In this document: positions 56,444 to 64,000 of the stretch, piece by piece
Layout: the number at the start of each line of letters is the position of its first letter
Position numbering within the stretch: the first letter of the stretch is position 1
Assembly (NCBI GenBank): GCA_963770915.1
Contig: CAVYRG010000001.1
Location: 62,001 to 126,000 of the forward strand
Direction: 5' to 3'
Origin: PALSA-270 sp963770915
GTDB taxonomy: Bacteria; Acidobacteriota; Terriglobia; Terriglobales; Acidobacteriaceae
Length of the DNA stretch: 64,000 bases
Notes under the pieces: model-generated
Seen by the model: only the letters and a program-made list of their open reading frames with translations
What the model was told of the DNA's origin: nothing
Database searches by the model: none
Translations under genes and position numbers: made by a program

Positions 56444-58093
56444 TTACGACGCAGGACTCCAATTACGCCGCTCAAGAAAGGTCGGTGGCTCGTAGGTTTG
56501 TCCCGCCGCCAGCCGTCTCTCTTCACGGCGGTTGGCCCATAGCAGGACAGGCCCCAGTGCGGAAGCGGACATACGCGCGACCACCGGGAATTCCTTCTCC
56601 ACTTCACGGCGCAACTTGTGAATCCGCTCGCTCACACCGCGATTGACTTTCCGGAATTCCCGCTCCATCACCCAGAGCGCGGCGTTGTAGGCCTGGGTAA
56701 GCTTCTTTGCCTCCCGCTCAAACCGCTGGCGCACGCGGGGATCAGGATAGTTCTTGTAACGCTGCCAGCCTTGCAGGATAGTCTGGCACATGCGATAAAG
56801 ACTCGGCCCATTGCGCTCGAAATCGCGGCGGAACGCGCCATCCAGAAAGCTCTTGGAATCTTCTCGTGAAATGGCGGCGTGGCGAAAATTGAATTTGAAC
56901 TGCCCATGCACATCAGCGACATCAACGTCAGTGAGTAGACGTCCCTGCTCGGCCATTTCTTGGTAAAGCGGCGTGCCCGGAACTGGCGTGTAGAGCATGA
57001 ACTGGTGGAAGTCAGTCTGATAGCTGACGGCCGATTCGATTTCTCCCGCGATGTTTTCCGGCGTGTGGTGCTCAAGGCCGATGATGGTCGAGCCCTGTAC
57101 GCGAATGCCGTGCGCGCGAAGTTCGCGCGTCAGCTGCCCAATGTCCGCGCCCTGCAGCTTGCTGTAGCTGGAGATGGGAGATTCCAGGCCCATCCACACC
57201 CAGGACACGCCTAGCTCGACTAGTTCCAGCATGGTGTATTTGCGAATCGCGTTGGCGGAAGCGAACACCGATAGCTCCCAGCTCTTGCCACCTTCCTTCA
57301 TGAGCTCCAGCAAGCGCATGGCGCGCTTGCGGTGCAGCAGAAAGTTTTCGTCCATCACGAAGAAAGATTTCACTTCAAGTTCGGATTCGATGCGGCACAT
57401 TACCTCGAACAATTCATCGCCGGTCTCGTAGAAGTTGACGAACTTCCCTTTGCCTCCAAAAAACGCGGATGTGGTGCAGAAGTTGCACCCCATGGGGCAG
57501 CCCACCGAAGGGATGATGGTAGCCGCCGTCCCGCCCTTGCGTTGCGGCAGCCGAATTCCCATGATCCGGGTCTGCAGCCCGGAGACAATGGCGGGATGGC
57601 GGATCGGCGCGTGTTCCTCTTCTCCCAGGTAGCGCCGCATCCAGGAAATGCCTTCTCCACGCACAATGTGGTCGGCATCGATCATCATCTCCAGTCCGGG
57701 GAGGGCAGCGACGTGCCCGCCCACCACGATCACCGAATCCGGTGAGAGCTCGCGCACCATGCGGCACATCTCCCGCACCTTCCGAACATTCACGATGATC
57801 GAAGAGATGCCCACGATGTCATAGTGGTTCGTGGTCAACTCGCGGGCAAAGGCTTTGCGCGTGGGAAAATCCAGCACCGTGCAGGGCGCGGAAATATTTT
57901 CCTGGATCATCATGATGCCCCAGGACCGATGGAACATGCGCAGCGAGAAGCTGCCCTGGGCGCGGGTCACTTGATTGTGATAAAGCTCCATCGGATTAAT
58001 GGCGCGGCTGCCAAATTCGTCGTCTTGAGCGTAGGGACCGAAGACCGAACTGAGCAGAATGCGGGCGCGAATGCCTTTGGGATGAGTTTCCAT
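56444..58093 (-). CDS. B12-binding-domain radical SAM enzyme
   Basis: A 549-residue protein. Residues ~40-190 form a cobalamin-binding-like Rossmann domain (YDIVGISSIIVNVRKVREM, VIVVGGHVAALPGLEMMIDADHIVRGEG). A radical SAM barrel follows with Cys-x3-Cys-x2-Cys in GCPMGCNFC around residue 200, a VMDENFLLHRKRAMRL strand and GLEHHTPENI. A helical C-terminal extension of ~130 residues ends in a Pro/Arg-rich tail. The family includes BchE and many methylating or C-C-joining enzymes. The substrate is not readable; membrane-lipid chemistry is one possibility for this phylum. Its DxHxxG cobalamin motif is not clear, so the cofactor may be absent. Confidence 0.82.
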   Translation of the reverse strand: METHPKGIRARILLSSVFGPYAQDDEFGSRAINPMELYHNQVTRAQGSFSLRMFHRSWGIMMIQENISAPCTVLDFPTRKAFARELTTNHYDIVGISSIIVNVRKVREMCRMVRELSPDSVIVVGGHVAALPGLEMMIDADHIVRGEGISWMRRYLGEEEHAPIRHPAIVSGLQTRIMGIRLPQRKGGTAATIIPSVGCPMGCNFCTTSAFFGGKGKFVNFYETGDELFEVMCRIESELEVKSFFVMDENFLLHRKRAMRLLELMKEGGKSWELSVFASANAIRKYTMLELVELGVSWVWMGLESPISSYSKLQGADIGQLTRELRAHGIRVQGSTIIGLEHHTPENIAGEIESAVSYQTDFHQFMLYTPVPGTPLYQEMAEQGRLLTDVDVADVHGQFKFNFRHAAISREDSKSFLDGAFRRDFERNGPSLYRMCQTILQGWQRYKNYPDPRVRQRFEREAKKLTQAYNAALWVMEREFRKVNRGVSERIHKLRREVEKEFPVVARMSASALGPVLLWANRREERRLAAGQTYEPPTFLERRNWSPAS

Positions 58094-58256
58094 AGGTCTA
58101 ACTGGAGCGTAAATTCCCTATGGGGCATTTCGCGGTGACCGCGGACACATTACAAAACTATTACATTGATTGAAATTGATTAAGCGGAAGGGAAGTTCGC
58201 GTCGAATCAAACGGCTCGCGGTTCAACTTCTTCGGCCTTGACAAATTGCTTCAGCG

Positions 58257-59042
58257 CTAGGAAGCGGCTGAGTCGGCGCCCGACACCATGCGCCGCCGCG
58301 CTTCCAATGCGGCGAGGGAGCGCTGGAAGATTTCTTCCGGCGAGTCCGTCGCCTCAACTGGCGTGAGCAGGCCGTACTCGCGGTAGAACTGAACCAGGGG
58401 CGCGGTGATGCGCTGATAAGCTTCCAGCCGGACGGTGATGGATTCCGGGCGGTCATCCTCGCGCTGATACAGCCGCCCGCCGCAGTGATCGCATATGCCT
58501 TCTTTCCGCGGCGGCTGTGCCGACACATGAAAGACCGCCTTGCACTTTTCGCAGGTTCGGCGGCCACCCAGGCGGGAGACCACGGCCTCCAGCGGCAGCT
58601 CATAATCCAGCACGGCATGCAGCGGATTTCGCTCGGTCTCCAACAACTGATGCAGCAATTTCGCCTGAATCACGGTGCGCGGAAATCCGTCAAGCACGAA
58701 GCCGCCGGGACAGCGCAGACAATCGACCCGCTCACGCACCATTTCCCAAACGGTCACGTCCGGCACCAGATCCCCGTGGCGCATGAAATTCAGAGCCTCG
58801 GCCAGCGCGGGCGACTGCTCGCCGGGGTTGCGGTCCCGCGCCGCGCGAAACACATCGCCAGTCGATAGGTGGCAGGCGCCGAGATGCTGGCTCAGCAGTG
58901 CGGCCTGCGTGCCTTTACCGGCGCCAGGCGCTCCCAGCAGTACGATCCGCCATGCCACGCCTTTCGGCTGTGGAGGCGAGGGGCACTTAGACAAGGGACC
59001 GTCAAGCCAAGCTACGCGGTTGTTTGGATTGGGTGCGTTCAT
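58257..59042 (-). CDS. adk: Adenylate kinase, zinc-lid type with N-terminal extension
   Basis: A 261-residue adenylate kinase (AMP + ATP to 2 ADP). P-loop GAPGAGKGTQ at about residue 36, CHLSTGDVFRAA, GFVLDGFPRTVIQAKLL, and a LID domain with a zinc site (CEKC ... CDHC). It is ~40 residues longer at the N-terminus than E. coli Adk, with MNAPNPNNRVAWLDG before the core. ATG 59042 is the only nearby start for that segment. The LID reads RLYQREDDRPESITVRLEAY, normal for the long form. A CRP-like site lies ~100 bases upstream. A second adk elsewhere is possible, since this one is not beside ribosomal genes. Confidence 0.9.
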   Translation of the reverse strand: MNAPNPNNRVAWLDGPLSKCPSPPQPKGVAWRIVLLGAPGAGKGTQAALLSQHLGACHLSTGDVFRAARDRNPGEQSPALAEALNFMRHGDLVPDVTVWEMVRERVDCLRCPGGFVLDGFPRTVIQAKLLHQLLETERNPLHAVLDYELPLEAVVSRLGGRRTCEKCKAVFHVSAQPPRKEGICDHCGGRLYQREDDRPESITVRLEAYQRITAPLVQFYREYGLLTPVEATDSPEEIFQRSLAALEARRRMVSGADSAAS

Positions 59043-59141
59043 GCCAATTCTCCACAAGTCGATTAGCGCCGGACACAGATTTCTAAAGCGGCAGCCGATT
59101 GGCAGCCAAGCTCTAATCTACGAATCACCGGGCGCGAGGGC

Positions 59142-59157
59142 TGTGATGCGCGTCACA
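59142..59157. promoter_or_regulatory. CRP/FNR-type site TGTGA-N6-TCACA
   Basis: TGTGA (59142-59146), six bases, TCACA (59153-59157): an exact match to the CRP core palindrome. It lies between the divergent adk and DUF486 genes, 60 bases before the latter's start, a usual place for activation. Confidence 0.45.
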
Positions 59158-59217
59158 TTCTGCCTTGTTTAAGAACACGGGTGGTCACGAAGCCCACCAT
59201 TCAGGCAACATAGCGAA

Positions 59218-59547
59218 ATGAAGACCGTCATCCTTTTGACCATTTCCAACGTTTTCATGACCTTCGCCTGGTATGGCCATCTGAAGTACCGCCAGGTTCC
59301 TCTTTACAAAGTGGTTGTGATCAGCTGGCTGATCGCGTTTTTCGAATATTGCTTTCAAGTCCCTGCCAACCGGATCGGCTCCTACGAATTCACCGTAGCG
59401 CAGCTTAAGACGATTCAAGAAGTCATCACGCTCACGGTTTTTTCGATCTTTTCAGTGCTGTATCTGGGACAACCGTTGAAGTGGAACTACCTCGTGGGTT
59501 TTGGGCTGATCGTGGTTGCAGTCGCCATCATTTTCAAGAACTGGTGA
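59218..59547 (+). CDS. DMT-type small membrane protein (DUF486)
   Basis: A 109-residue protein with four membrane spans: VILLTISNVFMTFAWYGHLKY, VVVISWLIAFFEYCFQVPANRIG, ITLTVFSIFSVLYLG, and YLVGFGLIVVAVAIIF. This is the DUF486 family, a single-domain relative of the drug/metabolite transporters that works as a dimer. The substrate is unknown. A strong terminator follows at 59623-59653. Confidence 0.93.
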   Translation: MKTVILLTISNVFMTFAWYGHLKYRQVPLYKVVVISWLIAFFEYCFQVPANRIGSYEFTVAQLKTIQEVITLTVFSIFSVLYLGQPLKWNYLVGFGLIVVAVAIIFKNW

Positions 59548-59622
59548 CTAAACCGTCAGCGCCTAAAGACATCTTGAGCAAAAGGCAGACTTTCGCTAAA
59601 AAAGTTCAGCACGGAAAGAAGG

Positions 59623-59653
59623 GGCAATCCCTAAGGGATGCCTGCTTTTTTTT
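59623..59653 (+). terminator. Rho-independent terminator after the DUF486 gene
   Basis: GGCAATCCC, TAA, GGGATGCC (one bulged A) then TGC and eight T. It ends the DUF486 transcript 76-106 bases after its stop. Confidence 0.8.
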
Positions 59654-59743
59654 GACAATTATTTTGCAAATGGATGAGACGAAAGAAGATGGTTTCGGGC
59701 ATCTAAGACTGGTAGGATCAGCGGACTTGTTTTGAAAACGACT

Positions 59744-60595
59744 ATGGGCATAAGGCCTTTCAGGCGGGCAGTATGGCTGGCAACGGCTCTCTTGGTTTGC
59801 GGCTTTTGCAGTTCCCCCGCGCTGGCCGAGCCGAGCCAGCAGGCCCTGCAAAGCGGGTTCTATCTTCTTTATGGACTCGATTTCGCCAACGCCCACCAGG
59901 TTTTTGCCGCCTGGACGCAGGAACATCCCGAAGATCCGCTGGGCCCGGTCTTCGATGCAGCCGGGTTGCTGTTCTCGGAATTCAACCGCCTGGGGGTTTT
60001 AGAGTCGCAATTCTATGCCGACGACAAGACCTTTGCGGCGCGCAAGCAACTTTCCCCCGACCCGGATGTCCGCGCCCGCTTTGACGCAGCTCTGGCTCTG
60101 GGCGAGTCTCGTGCCAGGGCCCGGCTCGCCAAAACTCCCAACGACCGCGACGCCTTATTTGCCATGACGCTTTCTTCCGGTCTGCAAGGCGACTACGCTG
60201 CCCTCATCGAGAAGCGCAACTTGACCTATCTGCGCGAAAGCCGGCAGGCGGCAACCTGGGCCGCACAACTGCTCTCAGTGGACCCCAACTTCTCTGATGC
60301 GCACGTCGCCATCGGAACCAGCAAGTACATCATTGGCAGTATGGCAGCTCCCGTCCGCTGGCTTCTGCGCCTAGGTGGGATCTCGGGCGACAAGAATGCC
60401 GGCATCGCCGAGCTGCAAGTCACCGCCGCCCATGGCAAATACCTTGCCCCCTTCGCGCGCATTCTGTTGGCGATCGCCTACGTCAGGGACAAAGACAATA
60501 CCCGCGCCCGGGAGATTCTGGTCTCCCTGCGCGACGAGTTCCCCAACAATCCTCTCTTCGCCCACGAAATCGAGCGGCTCGATTCCAATCGCTGA
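59744..60595 (+). CDS. Exported TPR-like helical protein
   Basis: A 283-residue protein: signal peptide (IRPFRRAVWLATALLVCGFCSSPALA) then helix pairs resembling TPR (SGFYLLYGLDFANAHQVFAAWTQEHPEDP; ALALGESRARARLAKTPNDRDALFAMTLSSGLQGDY; FARILLAIAYVRDKDNTRAREILVSLRDEFPNNPLF). It probably serves as a periplasmic protein-binding scaffold. ATG at 59744 is chosen over the TTG at 59732. It precedes pstS by 181 bases with a separate promoter, so no direct link to phosphate uptake is claimed. Confidence 0.75.
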   Translation: MGIRPFRRAVWLATALLVCGFCSSPALAEPSQQALQSGFYLLYGLDFANAHQVFAAWTQEHPEDPLGPVFDAAGLLFSEFNRLGVLESQFYADDKTFAARKQLSPDPDVRARFDAALALGESRARARLAKTPNDRDALFAMTLSSGLQGDYAALIEKRNLTYLRESRQAATWAAQLLSVDPNFSDAHVAIGTSKYIIGSMAAPVRWLLRLGGISGDKNAGIAELQVTAAHGKYLAPFARILLAIAYVRDKDNTRAREILVSLRDEFPNNPLFAHEIERLDSNR

Positions 60596-60712
60596 CTGAC
60601 GGGCCCTTACGCCGGTTCGAGGGCTGCCAGTCCTTAACCGAACGCGGCCCCAAGGGCTTAGAATGCAACACCCGCCCGAGAGGTTTAGTGATTCACCAGA
60701 AATTCACCGGTT

Positions 60713-60729
60713 TGTAACTCTGCTGTAAC
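60713..60729 (+). promoter_or_regulatory. Pho-box-like repeat before pstS
   Basis: TGTAAC at 60713-60718 and again at 60724-60729, exactly 11 bases apart, as in the PhoB box (7-bp repeats with 4-bp spacers). TTCACC occurs twice just upstream, 12 bases apart. The box is about 50 bases before the pstS start, where PhoB activates. This predicts induction by phosphate starvation. Confidence 0.6.
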
Positions 60730-60776
60730 AATTCAAACGTAGAACCGTTCTACCAAATTAAAGGAGGAAACACCGC

Positions 60777-61778
60777 GTGCTACGTAAACTTGCGCTTTTG
60801 TGTCTGGCTTTGGCGGTACCCGCATGGGGACAGACCACACTCGTTGGGGCGGGCGCAACTTTCCCTTATCCGATGTATTCCAAGTGGTTTAGTGACTACC
60901 ATAAGGTTCATCCCGATATCCAAATCAACTACCAGTCCATCGGCAGCGGCGGCGGTATTCGCCAGGTGCTGGCGCAAACGGTGGACTTCGGCGCCAGCGA
61001 TGGCCCGATGACCGACCAGCAATTGGCCGAAGCCAAATTCAAAATCTTCCACATTCCCACCGTGTTGGGCGCGGTGGTTCCGGCCTACAACGTTCCTGGC
61101 GTGAGCGGTGATCTGCGCTTCTCTCCGAAAACGATCGCGGACATCTGCCTGGGCAAAATCACCTCATGGAACGATAAAGCTATCGCCGCGGACAACCCTG
61201 GCGTCAACCTTCCCGGCCAGAGCATCATTGTGGTGCACCGCTCCGATGGCAGCGGCACGAACTACATTTTCACCGACTACCTGTCCAAGGTCAGTCCGGA
61301 GTGGGCCGATCAGGTGGGCAAAGGCACCTCCGTCAAGTGGCCGGTGGGATTGGGTGCCAAAGGCAACGAGGGCGTGGCCGGCGTGGTTCGCCAAATGGAA
61401 GGCGCCTTCGGCTACGTGGAACTGATCTACGCGGTGCAGAACCATATCAGCTACGGTATCGTCAAAAATGCCGCCGGCTCATGGGTCAAGGGCTCTTTGG
61501 AAGGGGCGACGGCGGCGGCAGCCTCGGTAAAAACCATGCCTGCCGATTTCCGAGTCTCCATCACCAATGCTCCGGGCAAAGACGCTTATCCGATTTCAAG
61601 CTTCACCTGGCTGCTGATTCCAGCCCAGTCAAAAGACCCGGCCAAAGGAAAGATACTGAGTGATTTTCTAAACTGGATGCTGGACGAAGGCGAGAAATCG
61701 ACCGAGTCGCTGGACTACGCTCCGCTTCCTGACAACGTAGCCGCGAAGGTGCGTGAGACGATCAAGCAAGTGCACTGA
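60777..61778 (+). CDS. pstS: Phosphate ABC transporter substrate-binding protein
   Basis: A 333-residue periplasmic phosphate-binding protein. The signal peptide is MLRKLALLCLALAVPAWGQ. The phosphate site is in VGAGATFPYPMYSKW, SIGSGGGIRQVL, FGASDGPM and HRSDGSGTNYIFTDYLSK. GTG start with AAAGGAGG nine bases upstream. The permease and ATPase genes pstCAB do not follow: a strong terminator at 61831-61873 separates it from ppk. It may work with a transporter encoded elsewhere. Confidence 0.95.
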   Translation: MLRKLALLCLALAVPAWGQTTLVGAGATFPYPMYSKWFSDYHKVHPDIQINYQSIGSGGGIRQVLAQTVDFGASDGPMTDQQLAEAKFKIFHIPTVLGAVVPAYNVPGVSGDLRFSPKTIADICLGKITSWNDKAIAADNPGVNLPGQSIIVVHRSDGSGTNYIFTDYLSKVSPEWADQVGKGTSVKWPVGLGAKGNEGVAGVVRQMEGAFGYVELIYAVQNHISYGIVKNAAGSWVKGSLEGATAAAASVKTMPADFRVSITNAPGKDAYPISSFTWLLIPAQSKDPAKGKILSDFLNWMLDEGEKSTESLDYAPLPDNVAAKVRETIKQVH

Positions 61779-61830
61779 GAACGAATGCCGCGCCGGCTCT
61801 CTGGCTGGCGTCGTGAGGCTGCACTGTTCA

Positions 61831-61873
61831 CACTGGAGGCTTCTCGCCGCGGGGAGCCTCCAGTGTTTGTTTT
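61831..61873 (+). terminator. Rho-independent terminator between pstS and ppk
   Basis: CACTGGAGGCT, 13-base loop, AGCCTCCAGTG, then TTTGTTTT. The 11-bp stem is perfect. ppk must therefore have its own promoter or depend on read-through. Confidence 0.85.
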
Positions 61874-61944
61874 CTCCCTGCTGCTGGCAGGCGTAAAATT
61901 AGGGCCCAGCTTCACTGGGTCTAACGGCCTGTTACCACGGAACT

Positions 61945-64000
61945 ATGGCTCGATTTTCGCTGGACAACCCGGCTTACTACATCAACCGTGAGGTTTCCTG
62001 GCTGGCTTTCAACCGCCGGGTCCTGGAAGAAGCGCTGGATGAATCAAATCCACCCCTCGAACGCCTGAAGTTTCTTGCTATCAGCGCCAGCAACCTGGAC
62101 GAGTTTTTTGAAGTGCGGGTTGCGGGATTAGTACAGCAAATTGAGGACGGCTACACCGAGGCGGGCCCCGATGGGCTTACCCTGCGTGAAGAACGCGACG
62201 AGCTTGCCAGGGAAACGCGCGAATTCGTCGAGGAGCAATATCGCTGCTGGAATGAAAAACTGCGCCCCGCACTGGCCGAAAAGGGAGTTCGGGTGCTGGG
62301 CTTACACGAGTTGGGGCCGAGAGCGCGGGCTTTCATCGATGATTACGCGGAGCGTGAGCTCGATTTGCTCTTAACGCCGGTGACTGTCGATCCTGCTCAT
62401 CCTTTTCCTCGGGTTATCAATAAAGCTCTGTGCGTTGCCTTTCTTCTGCGCCGGCGTAGGCGCTCTTCGCTTACCTACACCGGAGTGGTGACCGTGCCGC
62501 GCGCCCTGCCGCGCCTGGTCCGCCTGCCTTCGGATGACTCGATCGACTTTATTTTTCTCGCCGACCTGGTGGCCCATCATGCGGCGCGTATGTATCACGG
62601 CTACGACATTGTTTCCTCTTCGGCCTTCCGGGTCACGCGCAACAGCAACCTCTACCTGGCGGAAGAAGAATCGCGCAACTTGCTGGAGTCGGTCCGCACC
62701 GAGTTACACAACCGCCGCAAGGGCGACGCCGTGCGTCTCGAGATCGAGGCGGACGCCGATCCCGAAATTATTGAGCGCCTGCGCAGCAACTTCGATCTCG
62801 ACCCCTGGCAGGTGTTTCCCGTGCACGGCCCGGTTAATCTCTCGCGGCTATTCAATATTTACGACCAGACCGAGCATCCCGAGCTCAAGTACAAGACGTT
62901 TGTGCCGCGCGAGCTTCGCCTGACGGCAAAGTCGCAGGATTTATTCGAAGAACTCCGCCGCCACGATATTCTGCTCCACCATCCTTACGATTCCTATGAC
63001 GCGGTGGTGTCGTTCATCGAGGCGGCGGCGGAAGATCCGCGCGTCCTCTCGATCAAGCAGACGCTTTATCGCACCAACGAGCATTCGCTGATCGTTCCGG
63101 CGCTGATCGCCGCCGCCGAAAAGAAAGAAGTGACGGCGGTAGTCGAGCTCAAGGCGCGTTTCGATGAGGATTCCAACATCCGCTGGTCCCGCGATCTGGA
63201 AGACGCGGGGGTGCAGGTATTCCACGGTTTGGTCGGGCTCAAGACGCACTGCAAACTATCCTTGCTCGTGCGCCGCGATCCTGACGGGCTTACACGCCGC
63301 TACGCCCACCTAGGCACCGGCAACTACAACGCCAGCACGGCTCGCATGTACACCGACCTGAGCCTGCTCACCTGCGATCCAAAAATCACCAGCGCGGTTC
63401 ATGACGTCTTCAGTTTTCTGACGGCATATGCCGAGCATCCCAGCTATGACCCCCTAATGGTGGCCCCGCTGAATCTGGCCGAGCATTGCCTGGCCCTGAT
63501 CGCCCGGGAGGCTGAGCATGCCCGTCACGGCCGCCGAGCGCACATCATCGCCAAGATGAACGCCCTGCTGGACAAGAACATCATTATGGCGTTGTATCGG
63601 GCCTCGCAGGCAGGAGTGGAAATTGATCTGATCGTGCGCGGCATCTGCGCCCTGCGGCCCGGAGTGCGCGGCGTCAGCGATCGCATTCGCGTGCGCAGCA
63701 TCGTGGGCCGCTTTCTTGAGCACAGCCGCATTTATCACTTCGCTAACGGCGGGGAGGAGGAAGTCTACGTGGGCAGTGCCGACTGGATGCCCCGCAACCT
63801 TTACGAAAGAGTGGAAGTGATCTTCCCCATCAAGGACGAACTGCTGCGCGAGCGCGTCCGCCATGAAATTCTCGGAGCTTGCCTTTCGGACAACACCAAA
63901 TCTCGTCTTCTGCAAAAGGACGGAACCTACATCCGAGCCTGGAAGGCGCAGGGGAAGCGTCATGCTCCGGCCGGATCGGCCGCTTTCAACGCTCAGGATT
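61945..64000 (+). CDS. ppk: Polyphosphate kinase 1, 3' end off the window
   Basis: The frame from ATG 61945 (MARFSLDNPAYYINREVSWLAFNRRVLEEAL) is open to the last base, 685 codons. It shows all PPK1 parts: the N-terminal helical domain, KQTLYRTNEHSLIVPALI, VFHGLVGLKTHCKLSLLVRR with the autophosphorylated His region, YAHLGTGNYNASTARMYTD, and HSRIYHFANGGEEEVYVGSADWMPRNLYERVEV with the second catalytic His. It makes polyphosphate from ATP. PPK1 is normally ~690-720 residues, so only a few codons are likely missing. Its place after pstS fits phosphate-linked control. Confidence 0.96.
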   Translation, partial: MARFSLDNPAYYINREVSWLAFNRRVLEEALDESNPPLERLKFLAISASNLDEFFEVRVAGLVQQIEDGYTEAGPDGLTLREERDELARETREFVEEQYRCWNEKLRPALAEKGVRVLGLHELGPRARAFIDDYAERELDLLLTPVTVDPAHPFPRVINKALCVAFLLRRRRRSSLTYTGVVTVPRALPRLVRLPSDDSIDFIFLADLVAHHAARMYHGYDIVSSSAFRVTRNSNLYLAEEESRNLLESVRTELHNRRKGDAVRLEIEADADPEIIERLRSNFDLDPWQVFPVHGPVNLSRLFNIYDQTEHPELKYKTFVPRELRLTAKSQDLFEELRRHDILLHHPYDSYDAVVSFIEAAAEDPRVLSIKQTLYRTNEHSLIVPALIAAAEKKEVTAVVELKARFDEDSNIRWSRDLEDAGVQVFHGLVGLKTHCKLSLLVRRDPDGLTRRYAHLGTGNYNASTARMYTDLSLLTCDPKITSAVHDVFSFLTAYAEHPSYDPLMVAPLNLAEHCLALIAREAEHARHGRRAHIIAKMNALLDKNIIMALYRASQAGVEIDLIVRGICALRPGVRGVSDRIRVRSIVGRFLEHSRIYHFANGGEEEVYVGSADWMPRNLYERVEVIFPIKDELLRERVRHEILGACLSDNTKSRLLQKDGTYIRAWKAQGKRHAPAGSAAFNAQD

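Noticed and set aside
59560..59700. Possible riboswitch between the DUF486 and TPR-like genes
   Set aside because: The only stable structure is a terminator 76-106 bases after the DUF486 stop. The conserved core of GEMM or other known classes was not found.
1..64000. CRISPR arrays, prophage, transposase genes, rRNA or tRNA genes
   Set aside because: No regularly spaced direct repeats, phage structural genes, DDE/HUH transposase motifs, rRNA blocks or cloverleaf-like T-arms were seen on either strand.

Overview
The window is typical of a GC-rich, Gram-negative soil Acidobacteriota genome (Terriglobia/Koribacter-like). This rests on gene content, not on a marker gene. The supporting content is a haem operon beginning with a CcsA/HemX-like protein, futalosine-type menaquinone synthesis (mqnE), PdxS/PdxT, Pho-linked PstS and Ppk, PadR plus permease-prefix membrane protein pairs, and many short palindromic repeats. 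No rRNA, tRNA, CRISPR array, prophage or transposase gene was seen. Two genes run off the ends: a NUDIX hydrolase on the left and polyphosphate kinase on the right.

Layout. 0-8 kb, minus strand: mutS, nagZ, anmK, a family-5 solute-binding lipoprotein, a YmdB-type phosphoesterase split by a one-base frameshift, and the NUDIX gene. nagZ and anmK overlap by ATGA and form a peptidoglycan-recycling unit. 8-15 kb, plus: a GalT-like protein with Asn at the nucleophile position, then ccsA-like/hemA/hemC/AAA ATPase/hemD. 15-22 kb: S9 peptidase, endonuclease III, DedA, inositol-phosphate synthase, M48 protease and MtgA.

22-28 kb is an accessory stretch. A ThiS/MoaD-like protein and a BNR-propeller protein are separated by a lower-GC WD40 gene and a VapBC module lying between repeat copies. 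A DUF2971-like gene and MazEF follow. 28-32 kb is an ECF42-type sigma-factor locus: three YCII/DGPF proteins and two VOC proteins run divergently from a sigma factor with a TPR-like C-terminal extension. Two matched promoters (TGTCGA-17 bp-CGTC and TGTCGA-17 bp-CGAC) precede the YCII genes. 33-37 kb: thioredoxin-like protein, PadR with a perfect 19-bp operator, cupin, and pdxS with a palindromic in-frame insertion.

37-40 kb carries three copies of a dispersed repeat around an outer-membrane barrel gene. 40-51 kb, mostly minus: lactonase-like propeller, a frameshifted membrane protein, Ste24-type protease, GT39-like glycosyltransferase, a methyltransferase and several small conserved proteins. 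51-64 kb: pdxT, mqnE, BrnTA, a ribosome-hibernation-factor/sigma-factor fusion, a glutaryl-CoA-type dehydrogenase, a B12-binding radical SAM enzyme, adenylate kinase, pstS with a Pho-box-like repeat, and ppk.

The strongest candidates for new biology are the HPF-sigma fusion at 53916-54974, which could link ribosome hibernation to transcription in one polypeptide, and the ECF42 locus with its two visible target promoters. All calls come from reading the sequence; no database search was run.
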